64,000 nt of DNA from Methanobacteriota archaeon (GCA_016845365.1 JAERST010000024.1:96461-160460), one strand, 5' to 3'; positions 53,166 through 62,300 are shown, counted from the stretch's first letter. Notes: generated from the letters alone by a model not told the origin. Numbers and translations are program-made.

Positions 53166-54353
53166 TTAAACAGGTTGAGAAGGCGGCGGACAAGGAAGAT
53201 TTGACTCGACGATAATCTCAGTTTCAAGTTCATTATAGTCTGAATCTCGCTTCTGAGGAATGAATCCCGCACGCTGAATATTCATCTGTAATTCAACCTC
53301 TCCAGCCATCGCCTTGGTAGTTCCCGAGGCTGACACGACATTCTCTTCCATCATCGTCGACCCAGCATCATCAGCCCCTGCGAATAATGCCATCTGGGCT
53401 ATGCCCATACCCATCGTTGGCCATGAAGCCTGAATGTGGGTGATGTTGTCGAAAAACAATCTCGATATCGCCACATGTCGAAGATATTCATGCGCACTCG
53501 CACCTAATTCAACGCGATTTCGTCCTCGATTTCGCTTGCCAAATGAGTTGTTCTCAAGTTGTACTGGCCAAGCGATGAATGAGGTAAATCCAACAAATCC
53601 CTGAGCGAGGCTTTGGTCTTGCAAATCTCGAACTCGCTCCATGTGTTTGACACGATGGAGATTACTCTCACCGAATCCGATGACGTTTGTCGCTGATGTT
53701 GTCAGTTCGAGTTCTTGGGCTTCTTGCATCACTCGTAGCCAATTATCTGCGCTCCCCTTCTTTGGAGAAACATCCAACCGAACTTCATCAACGAGCATCT
53801 CCGCACCGCCTCCCGGTAAACCGTGCATGCCTGCTTGGGCAAAGCGCGCCAGCACCTCTTTCGTGCTCAAACCACAGACTTCTGCTATTCCCTCGATTTC
53901 AATTGGAGAAAAGCAATCGAGGTCGATCGAGGGGTGTCGGCGGCGTAATTCTCGCAGTAAGTCGAGATACCACTCGATCGGCAATTCAGGGTGGACTCCA
54001 CCCTGCATTAGCACACGACTTCCACCAATCGCCTTGAGTTCGGAGAGTCGCGCACTAATTTGGTCAATTGATTGGGTGTAAGTTTCAGGGTGTCCTGGCG
54101 GCCGGTAGAATGAGCAGAATTGACAATTGATTGTGCAGACATTGGTGTAATTCACATTGCGGTCTACAAGGTATGTGACTTTGTTGCCAGGAACTCGCTT
54201 ACGGCGCATTTCCAATCCCGCGTATAGCAAATCGTTCTGATCTGCCTCGTTGTAGAGCAGTGTCGCGTCCTCGACGCTGAGCCGAGGAGGATTATCGCTA
54301 AGTTGCTCAGCGAGGATACCTCTCCAATTGGTTGAATCTGCCAACGAGCTCAC
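53166..54353 (-). CDS. mqnC: cyclic dehypoxanthinyl futalosine synthase (radical SAM)
   Basis: Radical SAM enzyme of the futalosine menaquinone pathway. The 395-residue product has NKVTYLVDRNVNYTNVCTIN, with the cluster motif CTINCQFC (CX3CX2C) followed by SFYR. RVLMQGGVHPELPIEWYLDL, MHGLPGGGAEML and ATNVIGFGE also fit. NYTN before the cluster and FYR after it favour MqnC over CofH or MqnE. It starts just inside the end of pepP (4-nt overlap), so it lies downstream of that gene in one unit. The MqnD-like gene lies at 366-1265. Confidence 0.92.
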   Translation of the reverse strand: MSSLADSTNWRGILAEQLSDNPPRLSVEDATLLYNEADQNDLLYAGLEMRRKRVPGNKVTYLVDRNVNYTNVCTINCQFCSFYRPPGHPETYTQSIDQISARLSELKAIGGSRVLMQGGVHPELPIEWYLDLLRELRRRHPSIDLDCFSPIEIEGIAEVCGLSTKEVLARFAQAGMHGLPGGGAEMLVDEVRLDVSPKKGSADNWLRVMQEAQELELTTSATNVIGFGESNLHRVKHMERVRDLQDQSLAQGFVGFTSFIAWPVQLENNSFGKRNRGRNRVELGASAHEYLRHVAISRLFFDNITHIQASWPTMGMGIAQMALFAGADDAGSTMMEENVVSASGTTKAMAGEVELQMNIQRAGFIPQKRDSDYNELETEIIVESNLPCPPPSQPV

Positions 54354-55696
54354 GCTCCTTGACCAACCAATGATTCGATATCATCCACAGATTTTGGACA
54401 AGCCGATGTCAAAACAACCGGCCCTTCCTCGGTGATTAGAACATCATCTTCGATACGAATACCAATGCCGGAGTAGCGATCGGGCACCTCGATGTCCGAG
54501 CGCCAAGAACCGAAGTACAATCCCGGTTCTACGGTCAGCACCATTCCAGCTTCTAACAAGCGCCCATCACCCTCTCCATTCGGGCGCGTCACCCCAACAT
54601 CATGCACGTCAAGTCCGAGGGAGTGACTGGTTCCGTGCATGAAGAATTGGCGAGTTTTACCATCGAGCGACTCGCCCATGGCCTCCTCGAACGTGCAATC
54701 GAGCACACCCAATTCGATGAGGCCCCGTGAAATTACTTCCATCGTTGCTTTGTGCGAGGCATTCCAAGGCGCGCCGACTTGGCATGCCTCGATACCAGCG
54801 AGTTCAGCGGCCAAAACCAATTCGTAAATCTCCCGCTGAGCCTCGCTGAATTTACCATTCACGGGCCAAGTTCGAGTGATGTCCGATGCATATCCATTAA
54901 CCTCACAACCAGCATCGACGAGAACTAATTCTCCATCTGCCACCTTCTGATTATTGGCATGATAATGTAGAATCGTAGCATTGTCCCCACCTCCAACAAT
55001 CGAGGGATAACTCCACTGAGAACCTGCACCAAGGAAATGCCCCTCGATTGCAGCTTGAACTTGCCATTCACCGATGCCAGCAAATGTCGCGCGCATTGCA
55101 GCAACATGAGCGGCCGATGCCAAATCAGCAGAGCGTTGCATCACACCAACCTCGGCCTCAGATTTGCACATGCGCATTTCATCGAGAATCGAAGAAGGAT
55201 CGGTAATTGACACAGGCCCCTTACCGAATGTATTTCGCGCTCGACTCTTATCCGTAACCGCTGAATTCACCACAGAGTCGAGCCCATCATTCAATTTCTG
55301 AATTAGATGAACGCCCTTGTTACGAGCAAGAGTCTTCTCTACAACATCTGACAAATCATCGAGCGAGTGAGCCTCATCGATAGGCCAACCTGCAACGGCT
55401 CCCTCGACCCCAATCCGCCTACCCTCCCAGATTTCTGCGAGCGTGTCTTGAGGTTGCACGAATAGAGAGACAGACCAACCATCTTCACCGTGTTCAGCCA
55501 TCAGCACAGCGTCAGGGTCAGCCCATCCACACAAGTACAGCATGTACGAACTCGCGCGGTACGGAAAATGCACATCATTCGAGCGCGTGGCCATCGGGTT
55601 CGTCGGGATCAACACCACATTATCCTCTGGAATCTGAGCCAGAAATCGAGACTGTCGTCCGCGATATTCAGCTTCATCAAAAGGCAGGTCTGCCAT
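54350..55696 (-). CDS. pepP: Xaa-Pro aminopeptidase (M24B)
   Basis: The 448-residue product has an N-terminal AMP_N domain (YRGRQSRFLAQIPEDNVVLI) and a pita-bread metallopeptidase domain. The two-metal ligands are visible: Asp in LVLVDAGCEVNGYASDITRT (two Asp), His in HGTSHSLGLDVHDVG, Glu in MVLTVEPGLYFG and Glu in GIRIEDDVL. It removes N-terminal residues before proline. The ATG at 55696 is preferred to 55705. Its last 4 nt overlap mqnC. Confidence 0.93.
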   Translation of the reverse strand: MADLPFDEAEYRGRQSRFLAQIPEDNVVLIPTNPMATRSNDVHFPYRASSYMLYLCGWADPDAVLMAEHGEDGWSVSLFVQPQDTLAEIWEGRRIGVEGAVAGWPIDEAHSLDDLSDVVEKTLARNKGVHLIQKLNDGLDSVVNSAVTDKSRARNTFGKGPVSITDPSSILDEMRMCKSEAEVGVMQRSADLASAAHVAAMRATFAGIGEWQVQAAIEGHFLGAGSQWSYPSIVGGGDNATILHYHANNQKVADGELVLVDAGCEVNGYASDITRTWPVNGKFSEAQREIYELVLAAELAGIEACQVGAPWNASHKATMEVISRGLIELGVLDCTFEEAMGESLDGKTRQFFMHGTSHSLGLDVHDVGVTRPNGEGDGRLLEAGMVLTVEPGLYFGSWRSDIEVPDRYSGIGIRIEDDVLITEEGPVVLTSACPKSVDDIESLVGQGA

Positions 55697-55761
55697 GCTG
55701 CTCACGCCTGCGCGACGCGTGAGGCATTCTTAGGACTGTGGGAGCGCGGCGAGGTCGAAAT

Positions 55762-57246
55762 TTACGATTTCCACTTTGGAATATTCTGCTCGCTATCGCC
55801 GCGAACTCGTTGGACAACTGCGTAGGTCAAAAACAGGGCACTGAAAGCCAATCCAAGCAATGCAATCGGGAAGGGTTTGACTTCATCAGGATGCACTAAT
55901 TGTACCGAGAGCGTGGCTACCTCGCCATCATCGTCGATTACCTCGAGAGTCAACCAAGCTCGGTGCACGCTCTCGTCAGGCCAAACGAAGGCGCGATTAC
56001 ATCCCTCGTAAAGCGGAGCGCCGTCGAATAACCAAATACATCGAAGACCGCCGATATCGTTGATGGTATCACCACTTTCGGTTGCATCAAGCGTTGTGTC
56101 AGATGGTGAAACAAGTCTGAATTCTTGCCCATCTTCGACCGCGATTCCATCAATTGTTAGTGCCGCGGTCGGTAGGCGATTTTCGATATCAAATTCAACT
56201 AAAGTTGAGGATGAAAGACCGCCTTGATCGTAAACTGTCAAACTCAGTGTGTAATTGCCACAATCGGTGGCTGAGACGCTGTATGAGGTCAGGTCATCTC
56301 CCATCGCAACATCGACTGGAATTGAACCTGTGTGAGAGGGACGGCGTAGAGTCCAGACATAGTACATATCAGTGCGTCCCCAATACGGGTCCTCAGTCAT
56401 TGAAGCATCGAAAGTATGCCAGCCATCGCTTTCTTCGACGGCATCTATTCCGTCGATTTTGATAATTGGAGGTGCGTTATTCACCTTGATGGAGAAGGTA
56501 TGAGATGCCCCCACAAGGAAGGCATTGTCAAGGGAACATGACATCAATTCGACATCTAACCAACCATCCAATTTCTCTGAAATATCCCATTCAAATTCGA
56601 ATTGACCACCGGTCAGAACCGTTGTCTGCTGAGCACCAGCCCCTCCTAAGCAGGTGAATACTTCGGGGATGTGCGAGGATTCAAGCAATCCTTGTGAGAG
56701 AGAACTTTGGATTCCCAAGGTCATACTATCGCCGCTATATGTCCCCATCCATCCGTGAATTGTGAGTGTCGAATCAACCATCGCTCCCGATTGATCCTCA
56801 TCGAGTAGGAATCCGAGTAGATGAGTTGAGTTCTCGTCAACCATGAATACTACTCGAGTTTCTACGACTTCTTCTTGACTCGATGCATCTTTGGAGTGGA
56901 TGCTGACATAACAGGCGCATTCGCCAGTTGCGTGGAAAGTCAACTCGAAGGACCACTCCCATTGCAATCGGTTACTGGTAGAATCTCTCTCGATTAGGGT
57001 ATCTGTCAAATCCCCACCATCGAAAATTGTGCCATTCTTGGCAACTCGCCAAACTACTTCGCCGGGCAACTCATCGTCCTCGATTATTCCCGAGATAGTC
57101 AGGGCGTCCATGGATGTCGCGCCGTTTTGGATATCCATGCTGATGAGGGCAGGATCGTCGGTGGTGCCCGAGTCAGCTTGGACGCCTGTGGCTGTGATAA
57201 GAAGCGCCGCGAGGCAGACGAGACAAGCCATACTGAGGCGCTTCAT
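55762..57246 (-). CDS. surface protein with PKD-like domains and C-terminal anchor
   Basis: The 494-residue product starts with a signal peptide (LSMACLVCLAALLITATGVQA). About 430 acidic, beta-rich residues follow with immunoglobulin/PKD-like repeats, for example APPIIKIDGIDAVEESDGWH, ATDCGNYTLSLTVYDQGGLS and RLPTAALTIDGIAVEDGQEF. One membrane helix (IALLGLAFSALFLTYAVV) and a short tail with VRGDSEQNIPKWKS close it. It has pairs of cysteines that could form disulfides. It is probably exported and anchored at the C-terminus; function unknown. Confidence 0.88.
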   Translation of the reverse strand: MKRLSMACLVCLAALLITATGVQADSGTTDDPALISMDIQNGATSMDALTISGIIEDDELPGEVVWRVAKNGTIFDGGDLTDTLIERDSTSNRLQWEWSFELTFHATGECACYVSIHSKDASSQEEVVETRVVFMVDENSTHLLGFLLDEDQSGAMVDSTLTIHGWMGTYSGDSMTLGIQSSLSQGLLESSHIPEVFTCLGGAGAQQTTVLTGGQFEFEWDISEKLDGWLDVELMSCSLDNAFLVGASHTFSIKVNNAPPIIKIDGIDAVEESDGWHTFDASMTEDPYWGRTDMYYVWTLRRPSHTGSIPVDVAMGDDLTSYSVSATDCGNYTLSLTVYDQGGLSSSTLVEFDIENRLPTAALTIDGIAVEDGQEFRLVSPSDTTLDATESGDTINDIGGLRCIWLFDGAPLYEGCNRAFVWPDESVHRAWLTLEVIDDDGEVATLSVQLVHPDEVKPFPIALLGLAFSALFLTYAVVQRVRGDSEQNIPKWKS

Positions 57247-57320
57247 CGAACCCTTGGGTTCGATTACGTGTCTTGAACCTCATGGAGTCCCGTTTGGGCT
57301 GAGTACGATGGCGAACTGTG

Positions 57321-58379
57321 TCATCGTTCGGAAATTTGTAATTGCCACGATAATTCGTCGAGCCATGTTCCAAGGGTTTCTCGGTCGACGAATTCGTGGC
57401 TTGCCTCGGCGGTGAGAATGCAATCACAAGCCGCCGCCGCAAGCAATCCTGCATCTTCCATCGACAGCCCATTTCCAAGAGCGACTGCAAGGGCTGTCGC
57501 AGCCGCATCGTGTAAGCCAATCTGCTGTTTCGGTGCGGCAGAGGCACAATCGAAGTGGAGAGTCTCACCCTCGGATTGGTAGAGAGTAACTCCGTGCACG
57601 CCGCCGAGAACGACCAAAGCATCCCAATCGTACGTCGAGATTAGCTCATTAGCAGCACTCTGCGAATTCTCACTTTCGAGGCGGCGGCGCATCAATTCCA
57701 TTCCGCGCATTTCGACAAGGACTACAGTGGCGCCTCTGCTCCTCTCCAATCCAGTCAATTTCGGGTCGACGATAACCGGGATTCCTTGTTCAGTCGCTGC
57801 GGAAATCAATGCTGAAGCACCAACGACCGTTACTGCACCCTTATCGTAATCGGAGATGACAAGGGCGCAACTATCAGCCAATCCTTTCTTTGCAGCACCG
57901 GATAATTTGGTAGAAATTGACTCATCCATCGCTTCTAGCGGCCCGCGGTCGGCCTGCAACAAAATCTGACTCTCATCGAGCAAACTCTCGCGGCTTCCAA
58001 AGAAGCGAATTTTGACGAGCGTGTGATGGTCACTCACTCGCTCGATGCCATCTGTCGATATACCATCAGAAGCCAACATATCGACGATGGCACCACCCTC
58101 GCGGTCATCGCCCACGAATGTATGGAAGTCAACTGTGAGGCCGATTGAATTCAGACCGCGGGCGATGTGAGCTGCAGCCCCCGGGCTCTCATCTGTGCGG
58201 AAAATTTTGAGCACAGGAACCGGAGCGATCGAGTTGAGATTGTTTGCGTATCCGTGGTGGTAGCGGTCGAGCATGACATCGCCGAGAAGGGTCACGCGAG
58301 ACCCAGCCATTGCGTCCAATGAAGCGCGTAATCGAAGCAGAGAATCTGTCCGCGATACTTCGTCTTCGCCAATCGCCAT
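57321..58379 (-). CDS. PfkB-family kinase, HldE/RfaE N-terminal-like
   Basis: The 352-residue product (ATG 58379, GGGG upstream) resembles the heptose-7-phosphate kinase half of HldE. It has GDVMLDRYHHGYANNLNSIA, APVPVLKIFRTDESPGAAAH, then RFFGSRESLLDESQILLQAD, LVISDYDKGAV and IPVIVDPKL. The usual ATP-binding/catalytic DxTGAGDT is replaced by QQIGLHDAAATAL: the Asp seems kept but the GAG anion hole is changed, so activity is uncertain. No nucleotidyltransferase domain is fused. The longer frame to 58568 overlaps endA and is unlikely. Confidence 0.82.
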   Translation of the reverse strand: MAIGEDEVSRTDSLLRLRASLDAMAGSRVTLLGDVMLDRYHHGYANNLNSIAPVPVLKIFRTDESPGAAAHIARGLNSIGLTVDFHTFVGDDREGGAIVDMLASDGISTDGIERVSDHHTLVKIRFFGSRESLLDESQILLQADRGPLEAMDESISTKLSGAAKKGLADSCALVISDYDKGAVTVVGASALISAATEQGIPVIVDPKLTGLERSRGATVVLVEMRGMELMRRRLESENSQSAANELISTYDWDALVVLGGVHGVTLYQSEGETLHFDCASAAPKQQIGLHDAAATALAVALGNGLSMEDAGLLAAAACDCILTAEASHEFVDRETLGTWLDELSWQLQISER

Positions 58380-58508
58380 GCCCCTTCGTGCGGGCGGAGA
58401 TGAATGAGGTTTGGGGGGCGATTGTAGCCTTTGCACTATGATTTTCAAAACTCGTCTTGACATTTCAGCGACCGACGCACTCAAGCGAAAAGGGCCACTC
58501 GAAGACTC

Positions 58509-59507
58509 ATGCCTCCCGCTTCCTCGCTGTGGCGATACAGCGGTGCGGCTGCCGACCGATTGTGGCATAAGTCGGCTATTGGGCGGCCGGCTGGCGACGG
58601 AACGTTGGAGTTAACGCCAGCCGAGACCCTCTTCGTTCATAATCACAGAAATGTTGAGTTGCCATCTGAAAATTGGTTGAATGGCGCTTTGGCAACGAAT
58701 AGCCAGTTGATGCAAGAATACGCGATTCTTGAGGCTTTACGAGTTCCCGGAAATAAGGTAGTTCTCGCTGCAAATTTGCAAGGGGTTGGCGCGGATGCGG
58801 AGACTGAAACTTGGGCTGCGAGATGGCCCTCAGATAAGCATCCGCGAGATTCGCAGCCGGCATCCGAGATTCGTTGGTTTCATTCTTCGGATTCACTCGA
58901 TGCCGGCGATTTATTCGAATGGGCTGAGCGTGTGGCGAGTGTTGGGCGAGTCGCCGAGGTAATGGTTGTCGACGCAGAGTTGAGCGTGGTGACATACCGT
59001 GTTTCTGCCGCAGACCCACGCGGGATTTTTGAGGGTACGAGAGCCATTGAAACCCTACAATCCCTTGACGAAGGTGTCGCTTCGGGAAGTGGTCGGCTTT
59101 ACCCCGTCGATTCGTGGACTGTCGAACAACTCGGGGTGCCGACGGAGGCGGGTGTGCATGTCGATGAAATTGCCTCTGAATTGATTCAAGGATTCTCTCC
59201 ACTTTCAGACGGAGCGCGCATTCTCGCGGACTTATTAGCGCGCGGATTGGTGATGCGGCCCGGCTTCAAATACGGTTCTCGGTGGCGCTGTTACGATAGG
59301 CCGCTGGGTGAGGATCACGCCCCTTGGTTGGTGGTTTTACCATCCGAGGCACCACGAGATTGGGGCGGGGCGTGTTTGGCATCACGATTGGCCGCTGGAG
59401 TGAATAAAATCTGGTTATACCCCATTCCTCGCGATGATGATTGGTCCTATCTAGCACTGACGCGCCCTCCTGCTGATTCGCGATGGTCGAATCCTAATCG
59501 GCGCTGA
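58509..59507 (+). CDS. endA: tRNA-splicing endonuclease
   Basis: Cleaves pre-tRNA introns at bulge-helix-bulge sites. The 332-residue product has the two-unit organisation seen in haloarchaeal-type EndA. The N-terminal unit has LWHKSAIGRPAGDGTLELTP. The C-terminal catalytic unit has GLVMRPGFKYGSRWRCYDRP (catalytic Tyr), EDHAPWLVVLP (His) and AAGVNKIWLYPI (Lys). It starts with ATG 58509 and is divergent from the kinase gene. The following 152 nt carry a hexamer array. Confidence 0.9.
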   Translation: MPPASSLWRYSGAAADRLWHKSAIGRPAGDGTLELTPAETLFVHNHRNVELPSENWLNGALATNSQLMQEYAILEALRVPGNKVVLAANLQGVGADAETETWAARWPSDKHPRDSQPASEIRWFHSSDSLDAGDLFEWAERVASVGRVAEVMVVDAELSVVTYRVSAADPRGIFEGTRAIETLQSLDEGVASGSGRLYPVDSWTVEQLGVPTEAGVHVDEIASELIQGFSPLSDGARILADLLARGLVMRPGFKYGSRWRCYDRPLGEDHAPWLVVLPSEAPRDWGGACLASRLAAGVNKIWLYPIPRDDDWSYLALTRPPADSRWSNPNRR

Positions 59508-59529
59508 TTTTGCTTTGCGTTCCATCGCG

Positions 59530-59601
59530 ATTTTCAGTTTCAGTTTCACTTCTACTTTCAATCTCGGCGGCGCGTCTGCGTTCAGTTTTACTTTCACTTC
59601 T
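59530..59601 (+). promoter_or_regulatory. tandem ANTTTC hexamer array upstream of the polB2 operon
   Basis: In-register hexamers from 59530 to 59565 read ATTTTC, AGTTTC, AGTTTC, ACTTCT, ACTTTC, AATCTC: four exact ANTTTC matches and two near matches. In the same 6-nt register AGTTTT, ACTTTC and ACTTCT follow at 59584-59601. One further ACTTTC lies on the other strand at 59621-59626. The array is 60-130 nt upstream of the ATG at 59660. ANTTTC is known as the motif of UV/DNA-damage-induced promoters in Sulfolobales, where Orc1-2 binds it. Confidence 0.7.
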
Positions 59602-59659
59602 GAGCACTCCCCCTCTCTGCGAAAGTAAGGTGGTTCGCTCGCGCCTGAAGACATAGTCC

Positions 59660-59917
59660 ATGGGTAGGACAGTTGCCACTTGGCGGATGCGAATCGAGGC
59701 GAAAATCGAAGGGTGGAATCCGTTTCGTAGGACATTGAGGCCGCGCGAACGTGCGGCGTATGATCAGATGCTGCATGCAGCACGCTCGCGCGCAGCAGCT
59801 GGAGGAATGATTCCTGCTGTTGACCCTATGGAGCCAGTATTGCTTGCGATGCTAGTCGAGGCATACGAGCGCATCGCGAGGCTAGAGGAAGAGATGGAGA
59901 GGTCGAGGGATGGATGA
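59660..59917 (+). CDS. small conserved protein preceding polB2
   Basis: The 85-residue product starts MGRTVATWRMRIEAKIEGWN and has PFRRTLRPRERAAYDQML, AARSRAAAGG, then PMEPVLLAMLVEAYERIARL and EEEMERS. MGRT, FRR.LR, a central Asp/Met helix and a C-terminal acidic coiled coil resemble the small haloarchaeal proteins that I know as a DUF family (DUF8156-like). Its gene overlaps the polB2 start by 8 nt, so the two products are probably made together. A polymerase accessory role is inference. Confidence 0.78.
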   Translation: MGRTVATWRMRIEAKIEGWNPFRRTLRPRERAAYDQMLHAARSRAAAGGMIPAVDPMEPVLLAMLVEAYERIARLEEEMERSRDG

Positions 59918-62300
59918 GGGATGGGTCCTCGACTGCCATCTCGACCGAGAAAATGAATGCATGAGCCTCTGGGTCAAGATGGACGATGGCAGAGTAGTGC
60001 ACCTTTCGATGCCTTGGTCATTCACAATTCACGTCCACGGCCAGGCGCACAGATTGGACGAATTAGGGCGGGCGCTGGCTAGACCCGAATATCAGCGCCC
60101 ATGCGGCGCTCTGTCAATTCGACGCGATATGCGCCGCATATCACACGAAGCAACCCAGCCCGTCGAGGTTCTCGCCGTCAGGGTGCAAAGACCTTCTCAA
60201 ATTCGCCGTGTGGCGGAGATGATTGATGCAAATGGCTCATGGCGGAACCTCGAGCTCTTCTCGGTCGACCCAAAAATCACCCAGCGATTCTTGCTCGACC
60301 TCGGCACGCACCCATTCGGAAGGGTTCGGCTAGAGGGAGATAGAGTGGTCCCAATCGACTCGCGAGAGGAGGTTGATTGGCCCATGCCTGCGCTGAGAAT
60401 AATGGAGATTCATGTCGATTGTCACGATGCGCACGGTAAGCGTAAAGCTCGCGCACCAATATCGAGCATCAGCCTCACCGATAAGGGTCGGCTAACCTAC
60501 GATGAAACTCCTAAAACCCACGCACTGCTCACCGATGCTCACACCTGTTCCGCACACCTTCTGAGCGAATTTCATCGCATCATGGAGCAAATTGACCCCG
60601 ATGTCGTAATCACCTATGATGGGGACGACATCGACTTGCCGGCGCTGCGAAGATTAGCCCACGATGCAGGAGTCCCTCTGAGGCTCAGCCGCAGCGCCCA
60701 CGATGGCACTCCACGCTCGCGTGCGAGCGTGTCTTGGAGTTATGGCAGATTGCTGAGGAAGGAAGCATACCACGCCCTTGAGGGGCGCCTGCACATCGAC
60801 ATGGGTCGCTCTTTCATTGGCAAAGAGGGCGGAATCGAGGGTCTGTTGGAATTGGCGAAGTCCTCTGGATTGCCGGCCGCCGACCTATCGCGATTATCGC
60901 CAGGGTCGGCGATTTCAGCGATGCAAATCAGACAATCTATGGAAGATGGAGTACTGATTCCATGGAAGAAAAATCGCCCAGAAGACATGAAGAATGGAGA
61001 GCAAATTATGCTCGCCGACCGCGGAGGACTCTATCTCGACCCCGTGGTCGGCGTCCATCCAAATGCTGTCGAACTAGATTTTGCTAGCCTATTTCCAAGC
61101 ATCATCGCCACCCGTAACATCAGTCCGGAGACGATGAATTGTTCCTGTTGCAACCCCATCGATGACGATGGTAGCAGAAGGGATGGTCGTCTGCCTCTGA
61201 ATAATGCCCGCGCCGCTTCCGAAATCGCGAGGCGGGCAGAGGCAGACGAAACCAGAAGCCTGCTCGTGCCTGAATTGGGATTACACGTCTGCACTCGCAG
61301 GCACGGCTTCCTCGGGAGAGTGGTCGCGCCGATTATCGAAAGACGCAACTCCCTCAAACAAAAACGGCGCGAGAAAGGAGATGTTTGGGACCGACGGCAG
61401 AATGTGCTGAAGTGGATACTCGTCTGCTGTTTTGGCTATACGGGATATCGCAACGCACGCTTTGGCCGTATCGAATGCCACGAGGCGATTTGCGCTTGGT
61501 CACGCGATATTCTGCTAACCACTATCGAAGAAGCCGACAAAGAGGGATGGGATTGTATTCACGCGATTGTCGATGCAGTTTGGATAAGTGATCGCGAAGG
61601 AAGAGACGCTCGCGAGAGGCGAGAGTCTTGCGAGCGCCTGATGAATCGTATCGATGCCTTGGTTGGAGTTCCACTCGAATTCGAGCATGAATACGATTGG
61701 ATTGCATTCATCCCAAACCGAACAACTGGTGTAGGAGCGCTGACGAAGTATTTCGCACGCGTAGACGGAGATTGGAAGGTTCGAGGCATCGAATTGCGTC
61801 AGCATTCCACCTGCCGATGGATACGTCAATTGCAGGAAGGAATGCTGGAAGATTTGGCCAGCGACCCCTTTGGAGCTGGCCCACTAATTGCGGCGCAGCG
61901 CGTCGAATCTGAGATTTCTCGCCTGCGCCGCGGCGAGGTCGGATTGGCTGACCTCGTAATAGGACGACGCGTGCGACGCGAAACCGGCGAGCATCGCGTC
62001 GTCAACCTGACCGCGGGCGCTCTGCTACGGGCCAAAGCCCTCGGTCAAACGACACCACCCGGCCGCAAGGTCCGCTTCGCCGTCACCGGCTGGACGAGGA
62101 CGGATCCGGCTGACAGGATACGTTTGCAGTCCGAGGTGAAAGCGCGGACCGATGCGATACTCGGCGAGCGGGGCGATGTCGAATTCTACACCCCGCTCGC
62201 CGTCCGAGCCGCCACCGCCCTACTCTCACCATTCGGCTGGAGCGAAGAAAGAGTCGCTGGCGGCTCAAAATTGCAAACAACACTCGAGGCATGGGTCTGA
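59910..62300 (+). CDS. polB2: family-B DNA polymerase, PolB2 type with altered active sites
   Basis: The 796-residue protein has family-B order but degenerate motifs. Exo I is LRIMEIHVD (DIE replaced by HVD); Exo II is VITYDGDDIDLPAL (Asn replaced, last Asp kept). Motif A is intact, LDFASLFPSII. Motif B is QNVLKWILVCCFGYTGYRN (Lys and Gly-Tyr kept). Motif C is IHAIVDAVWIS instead of YGDTDSVF, so one of the two catalytic Asp is lost. This fits the archaeal PolB2 group. It overlaps the small gene upstream by 8 nt and the convergent RecA-like gene by 115 nt. The region looks richer in G+C than 9-17 kb. Confidence 0.9.
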   Translation: MDEGWVLDCHLDRENECMSLWVKMDDGRVVHLSMPWSFTIHVHGQAHRLDELGRALARPEYQRPCGALSIRRDMRRISHEATQPVEVLAVRVQRPSQIRRVAEMIDANGSWRNLELFSVDPKITQRFLLDLGTHPFGRVRLEGDRVVPIDSREEVDWPMPALRIMEIHVDCHDAHGKRKARAPISSISLTDKGRLTYDETPKTHALLTDAHTCSAHLLSEFHRIMEQIDPDVVITYDGDDIDLPALRRLAHDAGVPLRLSRSAHDGTPRSRASVSWSYGRLLRKEAYHALEGRLHIDMGRSFIGKEGGIEGLLELAKSSGLPAADLSRLSPGSAISAMQIRQSMEDGVLIPWKKNRPEDMKNGEQIMLADRGGLYLDPVVGVHPNAVELDFASLFPSIIATRNISPETMNCSCCNPIDDDGSRRDGRLPLNNARAASEIARRAEADETRSLLVPELGLHVCTRRHGFLGRVVAPIIERRNSLKQKRREKGDVWDRRQNVLKWILVCCFGYTGYRNARFGRIECHEAICAWSRDILLTTIEEADKEGWDCIHAIVDAVWISDREGRDARERRESCERLMNRIDALVGVPLEFEHEYDWIAFIPNRTTGVGALTKYFARVDGDWKVRGIELRQHSTCRWIRQLQEGMLEDLASDPFGAGPLIAAQRVESEISRLRRGEVGLADLVIGRRVRRETGEHRVVNLTAGALLRAKALGQTTPPGRKVRFAVTGWTRTDPADRIRLQSEVKARTDAILGERGDVEFYTPLAVRAATALLSPFGWSEERVAGGSKLQTTLEAWV

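Noticed and set aside
58380..58568. N-terminal extension of the PfkB-like kinase
   Set aside because: It would overlap the divergent endA start, and its residues are unlike the family; the ATG at 58379 fits.
59530..59626. Hexamer array as a CRISPR array
   Set aside because: Units are 6 nt with no spacers; there are no cas genes in the window.
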